Origin: Cubamyces lactineus
Taxonomy: Eukaryota > Basidiomycota > Agaricomycetes > Polyporales > Polyporaceae
Direction: 5' to 3'
Assembly: GCA_022376465.1 (NCBI GenBank)
Contig: JACDTU010000011.1
Location: 434,001-498,000, forward strand
DNA: 64,000 nt
Positions within the stretch are counted from its first letter, which is position 1. The number at the start of each line of letters is the position of its first letter. Shown piece after piece: positions 27,837-38,903 of the stretch. Made by a program: the position numbers and the translations under genes. Under the pieces are notes generated by a model. It was not told the DNA's origin. It saw nothing but the letters and a program-made list of their open reading frames with translations, and made no database searches.

Positions 27837-29151
27837 ATGTACCGCGAGGCGTTCCGGGCACGCTCGGTACTGCGAACGACGTTGACATCTAGGCCTACTT
27901 GTTCATGGCAAACACATAGACATCCAGCTGTCGCTGCACACAGATCGCGTTACCTATCCACACCAACCCATCCCTCGGAGCAACGACCTACCCCGTCATC
28001 ATCTACTATACCTCTGTCATCCCCGCCGGAAGAGCCTTCGTCGTCAGCTCCGTTGTCTTCATCGCCTTCTGCGCAGTCCTCTCCGCCTCCATCGTCCTCA
28101 ACTTCGGAAAGCCGACTTGAATCACTTCAAAGCAACGCCGATAAGCTCGCTGAAGTCCGGGCCCACCTGCGCGAGATCGCCCATGAGGCCGTCCGGCGGA
28201 TGCGCACGCGCGGAGACCAGTTCACAGTCAATGTTGCGCGGACGTTTGCTCAGCTGGGAAGCGAGCTCAATCGGGTGACGGGCTACGAGGAGATCGAGGC
28301 GCTGAAGCGGAGGGTCGTCGAGCAAGGTGCGTCGTGCGTTCCCCCTACACTAATGGCTCGGTATTAAGTAGTGGTGTCTTACTTCGTTGCAATGGCATGC
28401 AGAGGCGAGGATCAACAATGCTCGAGAAGCAGCCCGACAGGCCAAGGAGGCGTACGACCAAGCCGTGCTCTCGCGCGCCAAGTCCCAGCGGGAGGTGAAC
28501 GACCTGCTGCAGCGCAAATCGCACTGGACGGACGACGACGTGAGCCGGTTCACCACGCTCGTCCGAGAGGACCACGCGCGCGAGCACGACGAGGCGCGCG
28601 CAAAGGCGGCGGCCGCAGCGGCGGAGGACGCGGTCGAGCGCGAGTTCAGCGAGCTCATGCGCGTCATCCTGAACCGCTACCACGAAGAGCAGGCGTGGTC
28701 GGATAAGATCCGGAGCGCATCGACGTACGGCTCGCTCGCCGCGCTCGCGCTCAATATGGCCGTCTTCGTGCTCGCGATCGTGCTCGTCGAGCCGTGGAAG
28801 CGCCGCCGGCTCGCACAGACGTTCGAGCGCAAGGTCGAGGAGATGAGCGCAGCGACCGCCGCGGCGTTCGAGAGCAAGACGGAGGAGCTCAAGGACCGCT
28901 TAGACGAGCAAGGGAAGCTGCTCTCGCTCGTGCTGGAGACGGTGCATCTGACGTCGCAGGTGTCGGCCTCGGAGCTCGCGGCATTGGGATCTGCTCCTGT
29001 GGAAGAGCAGACATCACCATTCCCACAGCCCCCCACGGGCGAGCGAATATCGACCTTTGTCACACCGAAGGAGGAGCTATTCATCGCAGCCACAGTGAGC
29101 GCCGCAGCCGCAGGCTTGTTGGGCTGGCTGGTGCGCAGTTGGTTAGGTTGA
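27837..29151 (+). CDS. SHE9: She9/Mdm33 mitochondrial inner-membrane protein
   Basis: The protein begins with an Arg-rich, acid-free presequence (MYREAFRARSVLRTTLTSR) typical of mitochondrial import, followed by a Ser/Pro-rich spacer. The body is a long coiled coil from about residue 95 to 270, including RRMRTRGDQFTVNVARTFAQ and AYDQAVLSRAKSQREVNDLL, the segment that marks this family. A membrane segment (LAALALNMAVFVLAIVLVEP) comes next, then a matrix coiled coil and a second C-terminal hydrophobic stretch (FIAATVSAAAAGLLGWLV). One intron (from 28326 to about 28402) is clear. She9/Mdm33 affects inner-membrane fission and cristae shape in yeast; that role is assumed by homology. Confidence 0.88.
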
Positions 29152-29314
29152 CCTCAATAGATGACCATGCTACCAGAGACACACCCCATCCGCGTGCCCC
29201 GCACATATATGGAGGAGCTAATTACAACACAGCATCTGCCCTGAACGGACCCCATTTCCCAAGCGAGCTACGAGATACAGCCCCAGAGATACTTCCCCAA
29301 CTATCATAGACCGC

Positions 29315-31022
29315 TCAAGTGTTCAGGCTGCGGTAAACACGGCAGTGGACCCTGCGGAGTGTTCGTTAACCCTACGGGACGATGCAGAGCGTTAACTCTG
29401 CCTGCGCACCTGTCCTCGAGGAGTTCGCCCACAAGATCAGACATCCTGCATTCTGACCAGGTGTCCACATCCCACTTACACCAGCCCCACCCATCCTTGA
29501 TCTGAACGCCGGTCAGACCACAGTTGACAAAGCATCACAGCAACAGAGGGGATAAGGCGTACCTCGGGTCGCTTGTGTGGCGCAAGGATGACGAGCCAAC
29601 GTGCTTTCGTGCTGCATGCGGAGGTCAGAACCTTGACTCTAAGAGCTACTTTGACAAGACGTGGAGGACAATACCTCAACTCCCACAGTAACGCGAACAG
29701 CTCTGACGGCTTCTCAATGAGATGCAGCGCGAAGGAGCATATGACCATCTCAATGACCTGCGATTCGTTCGCAGGCGGCGAGTGGCCATGGCCGCGCATG
29801 GAGCTCTCGGGGGAGGGCGTCACGGATGAGTTGTTGCTCTTCGGAGCCCCGACGGGCTTCGACGCGATCTCTGGCAGCTTACCCTCCGCGATATCTCGGA
29901 ACGACAGGGGATGACAGTACAGCCCTGTCCGCGTATGGAACGCCTGCGCGGTGTACTGCGGACGGCCATGAGACGGAGCGTCGCAGCGTGGTCAAGCTCG
30001 GGCACGTACCGGGTCCGCGGCGAGTATGCATGGCACGGGCATGTCGGGCGCGATGGGCGGGGGCACGCGCGCTTTTGCGGAGGAATTCGGTCGCGCCCGC
30101 TTGTCGGTGTCCGAGTCGTCCTCATGGTCGCCTTGGCGGGACTTGTGAGCCTCGCGGCCTGCTTGCCACCATTCCATGACTGCGACCGTCGCCTCACCGC
30201 TACGGACGCGTGAAAACATCAGGAAGAGGACATCTAGTGAACGCGAGCTCATTTACCTCCCTTCATATGGGATCAGCGACGTGCGGCAGTGAGAGTTAGG
30301 GAGCGGACGAACCGCAGGCCATATCGAATACTAAGAACTTCTTGCTGTCGACGTGAGGCTGCCGCATCCTCCACCACCTGGTAGATCAAAATATCATGTT
30401 TTGGTGAGCATCTAGACGCTTTGCAGAGACTTGTCCGACGCGCCTGTTGAGCCATAGAAAGAGGCAGTTTTTGACTCCCGGAAAGTGCGGATTACGGTAT
30501 GTCGCGCCGACCTTCTTGTAGTACTGTGTAGTGTGAGAGCCTCAGCGTCGAGCTCGGACAGGAGAAGCTGGAGAACGCGAGCGTGAGACGTACCTCGTCG
30601 ACGCCGTGTTCTGTGTAATTGTCCCGCATGGAGCCCTTGAGGATGCCGGTGGCAGCCTCGCGGTCCCCCCTAGACATCCCTTTCGAGTGCTTGAAGATGT
30701 CGCGCAACACTTTGCCGGCGCCGGTGGGGGATGAGCGGATCGTGTGAGGAGATGGACGTCGGCGAAGTGCGTTCGCAGTGCCCGAGACGAAGCAGAGATA
30801 TCCCGAGAGGTGGTGGGAGGGAGAGAAAGCGAGAAGAGGAAGCCGGCCGTGTGGTTGCCTTGGACATGGCCGGCGGAGCGCGGAGCGCGGAGCGTAATAA
30901 GGCAGCCAGGGACAGGGCAGCGCGACTGCCGCCCTCGGGGCCCTCCTGCTTTCGTACCTGGACTCGGACGTCTCTTGCCCTTTCTTGCCTCGAGGCTACT
31001 TACCAACGACCGCCACCATCAT
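29315..31022 (-). CDS. SAM-dependent methyltransferase, conserved fungal family
   Basis: At least seven small exons give a coherent methyltransferase. The N-terminal helical region reads LRDIFKHSKGMSRGDREAA, SMRDNYTEHGVDE and YYKKVGATYRNPHFPGVK. Motif I is FDMACGSGEATVAVMEWW, split by an intron whose donor (gtccgc) is weak. Then come ILAADPYTAQAFHTRTGL, LSFRDIAEGKLPE, the motif IV region VIEMVICSFALHLIEKPSEL and the strand ARWLVILAPHKRPE, which joins to IKDGWGWCKWDVD. The stop is TGA at 29315-29317. A Lys/Asp/Ser-rich insert lies between motif I and ILAADP. I recognise the family as a widespread but uncharacterised fungal methyltransferase; the substrate is unknown. The 5' end is uncertain: ATG 31020-31022 followed by a gtaagt donor at 31003 is one candidate, and the stretch 30720-31000 could not be assembled with confidence. 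Confidence 0.7.
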
Positions 31023-31343
31023 CTCAGGCTCGGTTCGCTCTGATGGCGCGACCGCAGTGGGAGGTGCGGAGTACGGTGAGAATCTAGCACAGGCAGGATG
31101 GGTCGCGTCCGTGTTCATCTACCTGTTCTGTCGTGGGCGTTGAGTCCGAAGTAAAGATTCGCTTGCATGTTTGATACTAATGAGCATCTCAGATCTCAGA
31201 TCATCCCAGACATCCTTACATCTCATCATCGCTGACACCGATACTTACTAGAGCTACACAGTGGCTACCGTGAAGGAGATTGCTTCATGGGATGAGGATA
31301 AGTTGACAGCAATGTAAACTACTCGTTACACACGCATCGTCTC
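31023..31343. other. intergenic between methyltransferase 5' end and F-box 3' end
   Basis: I see no gene or repeat here; it probably holds the methyltransferase promoter. Confidence 0.4.
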
Positions 31344-33092
31344 TTAATTAGCAGTTGTTCTACTCATGACGACGTCGCCTCCTGGAACCAACTCGCATAG
31401 CTTGTTAAAGTGCTTGGCCTTGATCACCCGGCAGTCCTGGCTCATGACGGGGCCATTGTACCGAAGATCCAGGACTAGCCTCTGCAAATAGACCCCTCTT
31501 GAGGCTCGTCGCCCCAGCGTATGCCGGATGGTGCGCATAGGATCAGTAATTTCCTCCCACCAGAGCCCTTCGATGTCGAGCGTCTTGAGCTTGGGGCAGA
31601 TCACTTGTACGCCCGCTCCCGAGTTGTCACGATGCTCCTCCCCCAGGGCGAGGAACAACGTCTGCACGGCGCCATTATTTGCATCGATGCAGAGCAGTTC
31701 GAGGTTTGGAAGAGCCCAGAGGAGGTTGGTGTAGTCACGGTCGTTGACATCATCGAAACTCCCCATGATATACACCTCCCGGAGAGGAGCATCACGGAAG
31801 TTCGACGAAAGACCAAGCATTGCATGGGCCGTGAAGTCGTCATAGAAGAAGGAGCCATCAATGCAGAGATCGAAGGCGAGGAATGCCACACCCTTCCGGC
31901 CGATGATTTGTAGGACCTGCTTCGAAGCGTCGATCTCCGCGATCTCCGCCGTTGAGAGCAATGGCCATAGGGCCGGGTCGGGCGGGAGGAGGAAACTGAA
32001 GGAGATGGATTCCAATGTGCTGACCTCCGGCTCAAGTGTCAAGAAGCCGGCAGCCTGGACACGCTGTGGATGTCGGATGTTTCGCAAAAGTGGAGACGGG
32101 AGGGGCGGTATATCCCCAACGGCAAGGAATCCCAGCTTTGGCAGCGATACGACGCGGTCAGGTATAACCCCTGCATCGGGGCAGACTGCGGACAAAAAAC
32201 CGTGCAGGCGCAATTCCTCGAGTGACTGCATGCCTTCGAGCACGTCGAGGAATCTGGAGTATGAGAGGGGAGGGCCGCGGTAACCACAGTGGAAGAGCGA
32301 GAGGCGGCGAAGCTTGGGCAGAATGCTGGACTCCCAGGATAGTAGCGCGAAGCCAGAGAGGGACACAGACACAAGAGATGGGAAATTCTTCAGGGAAAGA
32401 TCAAAGTCCGGGTCTTCGTTTGAATTCACGAGTACGAACTGTGCGCCGTTGCGCCCGCAGGCGAGCGTGAGTTCCCGCAAGGCAGGCAGTGGTTGGTTGA
32501 ACTTTTGCATGAACGAGGGCGAGGGATCGTAGGTTGATAGATGAAGCGCCCTGAAGCGTGTGCAGTGGGTTTCGATGAACTCTCGGTGGACGTCCCAAAC
32601 GAGGCTGTTCCCATGGATGGCAACATCAACTAGTCCGGTGGTGGAGCGGGAAAGGGCGACTTCGAGTGGGTCCATCCTCATGTCTATGTCCACGGAGCGC
32701 CAAAGGGAGTAGTTTGAGAGGATAACAGCTCGCCAGTGTCTGCAGACCAGCATGAAGCGGATCCAATGATAGGAGCCTACGCGCGGTATCAGAGGAAACA
32801 GCACCTGAGGAGCGGAAGCCTCGTCGTCGTCATCTGACTCGTCCGGCCTCGCGAGGTGGAAAATGTGGACGAGAATCTCCACCGGCAAGGTGTTGATGGG
32901 CAGTGTCGCATTCCAAAGCGCGTTCACGGCAAGCACCTCGAGTTGCAGGGTCGTTCGTCGTTTTGTAAGCATTTCGCGAACAGCGTCAGTCGAGGTATTG
33001 CTGAGTAAGTCTTGAGAAAGACGAGGGTCCGGGAGTCCATAGAGTGGACCATAGAGTGACCGATCGCCCGCTGCAGCAGACTCGGCCGCCAT
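31344..33092 (-). CDS. F-box and leucine-rich-type protein
   Basis: A single uninterrupted frame of 582 residues, unusual in this intron-rich window. Residues about 65-135 hold an F-box: INTLPVEILVHIFHLARP, then WIRFMLVCRHWRAVILSNYS and LWRSV, with an acidic DDDDE insert between the two halves. The rest is a leucine-rich, irregular repeat region (for example LPALRELTLACGRNG, FPSLVSVSLSGFALL, LRRLSLFHCGYRGPPL). F-box proteins recruit substrates to SCF ubiquitin ligases. This type is hugely expanded in agaricomycetes and most members have no known target. ATG 33090-33092 begins MAAESAAAGDRSLYG. No signs of decay. Confidence 0.88.
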   Translation of the reverse strand: MAAESAAAGDRSLYGPLYGLPDPRLSQDLLSNTSTDAVREMLTKRRTTLQLEVLAVNALWNATLPINTLPVEILVHIFHLARPDESDDDDEASAPQVLFPLIPRVGSYHWIRFMLVCRHWRAVILSNYSLWRSVDIDMRMDPLEVALSRSTTGLVDVAIHGNSLVWDVHREFIETHCTRFRALHLSTYDPSPSFMQKFNQPLPALRELTLACGRNGAQFVLVNSNEDPDFDLSLKNFPSLVSVSLSGFALLSWESSILPKLRRLSLFHCGYRGPPLSYSRFLDVLEGMQSLEELRLHGFLSAVCPDAGVIPDRVVSLPKLGFLAVGDIPPLPSPLLRNIRHPQRVQAAGFLTLEPEVSTLESISFSFLLPPDPALWPLLSTAEIAEIDASKQVLQIIGRKGVAFLAFDLCIDGSFFYDDFTAHAMLGLSSNFRDAPLREVYIMGSFDDVNDRDYTNLLWALPNLELLCIDANNGAVQTLFLALGEEHRDNSGAGVQVICPKLKTLDIEGLWWEEITDPMRTIRHTLGRRASRGVYLQRLVLDLRYNGPVMSQDCRVIKAKHFNKLCELVPGGDVVMSRTTAN

Positions 33093-33638
33093 GAGGGCTG
33101 GAGAAAGATGGTACTTGACGATGCAGAGATAGCCTAGCTATGGTTCGTAGGGTACTTCCGCAATATGTTTGAGGGTTCTGTAGCATCCGATAGTCTTGTG
33201 TCCTTGAATACTGACATGAAGAAACGTAGAAAAGCGCACCAATGTATCACGGGTGTGCTCTCCGCCGTGCTCGTTTGACAGCGTCAAGGCTCGGCAAGGC
33301 TCTGATGCTTGCTTCACGGGAAGACGTATGGTCCAATCGGGCTATAGGACTGGGACCGGGGAAGTTATGGTTGTCCACTTGCCAAGTTCCAACCAGCAGA
33401 CGGCGGCGGAGGGCGGCGTCCAATCCTTCAGTGCGGCGCGACTCTTGTGAATGTCACGTGGCTGCATGACTTGTTCCGCAGGACGCATCCGTTGGCGCCC
33501 AAAGGCTCAGGTCGCCTTCTTGCGGCGATGCACTAACGGCGAGCATTTAAGTGAGTTCCAACTACAGCTTGCTCGGTTTTGTATCTTTGCAAGTTACCCT
33601 TACTTGCCGTTGCCCACAAGCCGTTGCGTGTAGCATAC
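33093..33638. other. divergent promoter region between F-box and HIT genes
   Basis: 546 bp lie between two divergent start codons. No gene recognised. Confidence 0.5.
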
Positions 33639-34352
33639 ATGACCTCCTTCATTATCAAAGCCCATGAGAACCGACCGCTACCTCTGGAATGGAGGTCCGA
33701 CCCGGGATGCGCGTTCTGCAGGATCGTGCGCGGTCAGGCGCACGCGTTCAAGGTCTATGAGGACGAGAAGATCATCGCGATCCTAGGTAATTCAGCACTC
33801 GCTATATTGATCGACGCATCTCACGCATGGTCCCGGATTACACCAACGCGTAGATATCATGCCCTTACGCCACGGGCACACCCTGGTCATACCGAAGGTG
33901 CATACATCGCGAGTGTCCGACCTACCGGACGAATTCGCTGCGGAGTGTGGTAAGGCTGTCTCCAAACTGTCGCGCGCAATCTCAGGAGGTGCGTCCCATT
34001 TTTACGCGACCTTGGGGCGTCATCAAGGTGCTTCGTTGACACCCGCTCTAGCGGTTAACAATACGGCACTGAATGTCGTGTGCAATCAGGAATATGCGCA
34101 AGCGGTGCCTCATGTGAGGCCACTGTATGCACGTTCTACACACTCAATTGAATCAATGTCCCGCAGGTGCACTACCACATCATACCGGCGCCAAGGCCTG
34201 GTGCAGCGTCGACCGGCCCGTCGATCAGTAGTGACCATGTTACTAGACCACTCACTCAAATGGAGATGCACGACCTAGAGTTCCAGTCCCGCAAGTGGCT
34301 AGACGACGACCAAGCCTTGAAACTCGTCGAGAGCATTCGTTCTCATCTGTGA
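33639..34352 (+). CDS. HIT-family nucleotide hydrolase
   Basis: Exons join as AHENRPLPLEWRSDPGCAFC with RIVRGQAHAFKVYEDEKIIA, then DIMPLRHGHTLVIPKVH, then ALNVVCNQEYAQAVPH spliced to VHYHIIPAP. The last junction restores the histidine triad HVHYHII, with the catalytic His in the middle. The CxFC start is also typical of HINT/aprataxin-related HIT proteins, where Cys can bind zinc. HIT enzymes hydrolyse AMP-linked or dinucleoside substrates. An intron between 33788 and about 33855 and two later ones are supported by frame. ATG 33639 is chosen because MTSFIIKAHENR precedes the domain by a normal distance. The exact substrate is not predictable. Confidence 0.85.
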
Positions 34353-36585
34353 TTTTAGACCATATGTACTTTGACGTCTTCACCAGCTTGTTGTACAGGC
34401 AAGAGATGTCATCTCATGCGAATTACTCGGTACTAATCTGTTATCAGATAGCGCCTGGGGTACTGGTTTCGTGTTCGGACGGGGATAGGTTTCTCTCGGT
34501 CGGTGCGCTTGTCTGCCGTGCCTATATCTAGTATCAATACGTCTATTGAGATGCATGTTAAGAAGGTTGAGAGAAGCTCGGTTCGTCCCGCTTACGGCCA
34601 TCAACGTGTCCAAGAAGCAATGGTGCTGCTGATGGTATATGTAGGCGTCTCGGAAGTGTCACCGACAGGCTACTGGCCGAGCAAGGTGGAAGGAGCTGTC
34701 CCACGCATGAACATGTGAGTTCACGCTTCTCTATGCCATTGAACGCGTCGCTAAACTTGTCCGTCTCGTGTCCTCGAGCCAGGCCCGAGTAGGTGCTATC
34801 TGGGACTCCAAGAGACACTGCATTACACCTGAACGCTCGTCGCTATGCATCTAATGTCAACGTATGCCGTCTTGCGCCTATGTGCTGACAGAGCTGTTGT
34901 CGGCGCACTGCCTGTAAATGAGCCTGCAGCGCCTACCTCGACACCTGGCAGCTTTCTCTCCTTCTGCAACAGAGTTCTTTCCCAGCCTCAAGACATTTAC
35001 GCCCTTACGTCCAACTACGCAGCGATCGCGCCATTGGTTTGGTAGTTGAATCATACATCTTTTGAGTGGGCACCGAGCAGCGGGTGAACCTATGCCCTCT
35101 AATCTTTCGGAGAATGCGCAAGGTGGACCTAATGTACATTCTACATCAACCTGGTTGACAAGTTGGTAGGGCCAATCCTAATAGAGCGTATTGAGGTGAG
35201 AGAAGCGCACTGAACATGCTTTGGCTGCGCGCTCAGACGTCTATCGAGTATCGTCATCCCAGGTCTTTATCCGCCCGTTACGGCATGCCGCATGCTCGTT
35301 TCGAAGACGCAACCATGGCTCTGCTAGCGCGCCCGAAATGGCGCATCCCGTTCGGACTGCGTGCTCTGAACTTTCCTTGCCAAGCGGTGTGGTTCTACGG
35401 CCGCCGACGCCTTCGACTTGGGGGGCAGTCTCAGCAGGTATACAGATATGGTACCTGGTGGTGCCGACTCATCGGACGACGCGCGTCAAATCCTCACAGC
35501 GAATGGGCTAGCGTATGACTGTCGGGATAGGCCAGGACCCGATGGGCTCGAGCGAAGGGCGTGCCACAAATTGCTCGAGGCGCTGGTCACGAACGTCGCT
35601 CGGCGAGCGGACGGATGGCAGGACGGCTCCGCGGATTCCGACGACGCAGGGCTCATCGTCATGGTGGTGCCCTTAGCCTGTGAGCGCATTCCGGTCGAAG
35701 GCGCCAGCCTTCTGCTTCGCCACGGTTGCCAGTCAGTTGCCTCCGCCCTGCGGCCAATAAGTGATCGTGGCGTCCGAACCAGTCCTTCTAGTCCAACGTC
35801 GCCAGATGGAAGCCTCGAGGCTTGCGCCTCAGGAATCAGGACGCATGTTCGAACACGGGTTGGCACGACCGGGCGCTGCTACCCGCGGCCCCGAATGGGG
35901 TCGAGGCTCGAGGCTCGGGACGTTGAGTGCGCTTCGGAAAGTCCTGCGTTCGCCAGAGAGGTGCGTCCCCGCAAAATTCGATGAGTGGAGAACTTGGCAC
36001 GCGATCGATCTCGATCAGGAACTCTCTCCCCCGACCCGTCTTTGGTCAGCCCGCACGAATCCTCCTCGCATCCGCACCGTGACGCACGCGACTCGCGATT
36101 GTTTAAGGGTGCAAAGATTGCGTTGCGGTCGGCATGTACAGTGCTGGCATCTGTCGTCGGCGACAAGCTACTCTGCACGCTCCACTACAAAGGCGCGAAA
36201 CGATCACAAGAGGGCAGTTGAATGGGATACCGGCCTGCGCACACGACTGCGGGATGATATTTTTTGCGAACGCAAACTCTGGGCCTTTCCCCGCCCCCGG
36301 ATTGATCACGAGGCCAAGGTAAGATCTGGAGATGAAGCTAGGCCGCCCGTTATGAGCCGCTATACCAGGAACGGACGTCCTGCACACGAAGTCTAATCGG
36401 AGGCTGCTGTCGGGACCCCTTTCGTAGTGTGGCAGTCCGCCGCGATCGTAGCGCCTCCAAGAGCTCCATCCGTTTATAAATGCATGCGCCTCGCTCGTCG
36501 TCTGGAGGATTTCGTTCCCTGATATCCCGCCGTGTACACTCCTGACACCCCTCCGCGCCTTGGGGATCCCCTACTGGATGGCGCC
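34353..36585. other. 2.2 kb stretch without a recognisable gene
   Basis: Open frames of up to 211 codons occur on both strands around 35220-36400, but they overlap each other, lack splice-consistent partners and have protein compositions typical of GC-rich noncoding sequence. No repeats, LTRs or tRNA-like folds were found. A TATA-like tttataaat at 36474-36482 belongs to the next gene. Confidence 0.45.
36474..36482 (+). promoter_or_regulatory. TATA box of the DUF6533 gene
   Basis: tttataaat lies about 105 bp before the ATG at 36586. Confidence 0.5.
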
Positions 36586-38561
36586 ATGAACGCGACGGAA
36601 TACGCAGCCTGGGTCAAGGAGACGGACGAGCTGTAAGCCTCTCTCGTATATCCTGACTGTTCAGACATACCCTGACAATGTATGGTGTAGGAGGACCACC
36701 TTCGTGAGCATCGTCATTCCAGCCAAATTACGGCGAGTACTGACATTCTAGGACGTCAGTACGTCGGCATCGCTAGCTTCACGGTGCTGGTCTGGGACCA
36801 TATCATCACCTTCGCGGATGAGGTGCGTTCCCCCGTCGTCACCCGGTAGATTCCGCGGCTGGACGACTGCGTAGGTTGAGTACATATGGAAGCGCAAGAA
36901 GGGACCACGTACGTTTCTCAGGCTCGCTTTGATGTCATATACGCTGACCGCCTTATAACCTACGTCATCAGTCATCTACCTGTTCTTCCTGGTAGGTGTT
37001 TTCACAAGGTTATCCTTTCATTCGTCTCACACCATGTAGAACCGGTATTTGACCCCTCTTGGCTTCATCATCAACCTCTTTGGTGCGTGTCCATCCAAGC
37101 CGCGTCTCAATGCCCCCTCTGATGCCTATCTCTCTCACAGCCTACTTCTCTCCGGTATGGACGCCCTCGGTGAGTTTGAGTTTGCATTGAGTACAAGCCC
37201 TTTTTATGACAGCGTCTCTGTGCTAGATGTACGTGCGAGTATGCTCCGCTCTTCCGCAGAGGCCCTGACAGATCGCAGGTGCGCGCACTTCGTGAGATAT
37301 GAAGGCAGCATGACTGTCATCGGCATCAACACTACGGCTCTTATGATGTTGCTTCGGCAAGTCTCCTCAACAGCGAACTCGTGAATGCCCACGCTGATCG
37401 TAAATGCCTCGTGATCCGTCAGGATATATGCTATGTACGAACGAAAGAAAGCGGTCGTCGTGCTTGTAGCAGCGATCTTCTGCGTCGAGCTCGGCGTCAA
37501 TGCGTGGCTCCTCACGCATGGTGTAGGTGTGTGCGCTCGTTCAACGGGTAGTAGCACGCGGGCGGAATGGCTTATTATCTGTGTTCAGCTGTCAGGCATC
37601 AAAACGGCATCACAGGTACGTGAGATTGGTGGGACTCAGGCAAAAGCAGATCCCCATTGACGAGTAGGGACAGCGTGCACGATGATCTTTGACCCCGATA
37701 AAGTGTACGCCCCCTCACTTTCACGAGCCGTGCAATGTAGTACTGACTGGATATTGGCGTTTACAGGAAAGGGCCCATCGCGTCCGCGTCCGCATGGCTT
37801 CCTCTGCTGTACGATACAGTTGTCCTCGCTTTCACTCTCAAGCGGACATATAGGGGGCTGAAGAACCCAACGGCAGGACGTATCATGCGCGTCCTGATGA
37901 AGGAGGGTCTCATGTACTACAGGCATGTTCACTATCCCCATTGAAACTTCTAAGGGTGGCCTGACCGACTACGCTGCACAGCGTCATCTTCACCATTACT
38001 CTGATTTTGACGCTGATGATCATCTTCGCGCCGGACGGCCTGAAAAACCTGACCGCACAGTGAGCTGAGCGCTCCGTCCCTCGCACACGTCCGTTACTGA
38101 CCACATCCGCGCCATCCGCAGGACTGAATATCTGTGAGTGGCCGGACACCGCATTCCCAGCAGTTCTTCCCATGCTCATCTTGACTTCTCATCCTTACAG
38201 CATGACGGTCGCCATGATGTCCCGCATCACGCTGCACCTCAAGAAGCAGGCGCACAAATCGTGGGACTCATGGGGTCTGCAAGGGTCGTCCATCGACTCG
38301 TCGTCTCCGGCGTCGCCAACGAGCCGGTATGGCGGCCTTCGCTTCGCGCGCGGCGGGGGTTTCGTCTCCGCGGGGACGGCCATGAACATCTCCATCCAGG
38401 AGTATTCTGTAGTGCACGACGATCGCGGCGACGAGGTCCAGCTCCCGCACCCGACGCACACCCACTCCAAGCCCACGTTGGCCTCCCATATACCGGAGTG
38501 GCATGAGATGGGACCCGTCCGTGTGAGTATTCATACGGACAGCAACGGGCGCGCGTTGTAG
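36586..38561 (+). CDS. DUF6533 multi-pass membrane protein
   Basis: A many-exon gene for a seven-helix-like membrane protein of the basidiomycete DUF6533 family. The N-terminal motif QYVGIASFTVLVWDHIITFA followed by EVEYIWKRKKG is diagnostic. Further helices are RYLTPLGFIINLF, INTTALMMLLR with IYAMYERKKAVVVLVAAIFC, LLYDTVVLAFTLKRTYRGL and SVIFTITLILTLMIIFAP. The C-terminus is cytosolic-like and Ser/Pro/His-rich, after a conserved MSRITLHLKKQA segment. Ten or so short exons are needed, and several internal junctions are approximate. The ATG at 36578 gives MAP and stops, so 36586 is used. The function of the family is unknown; GPCR-like topology is only a resemblance. Confidence 0.75.
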
Positions 38562-38903
38562 ACGGAGCTGTGCGTACGCAAGCTCCTAGTCACCACTCCT
38601 TTGCATCTATACCTATTCGCGAGGTTGTTGTAGTACCATGCAAGTTGCTGTATACTATACCGTAGTCTTATCCGATATCTTATGCTATATATCCACTTTT
38701 TGCCTATATCTTGGCCGCAGCAATTCGGTTGTTAGCCTCTTACAAAAGCAAAAGATCCGTGGACTGTATCCAATGCCGCCCTCCATCCGGCCAGCCATGG
38801 AGATCGGATCCTGTTCATGAGTACGTGATACATTGTGTCACAGAAGGATCCAGATGCTAATCGTACAACAACAGCACAGCTCCATCCATCTTCTATACCG
38901 CAG
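38562..38903. other. convergent 3' region between DUF6533 gene and DDB1
   Basis: No gene is seen; the flanking genes end here. Confidence 0.45.

Noticed and set aside
35216..36396. Overlapping frames of 96-211 codons on both strands
   Set aside because: They overlap each other in different frames, have no start or splice support and a composition expected of GC-rich noncoding DNA.
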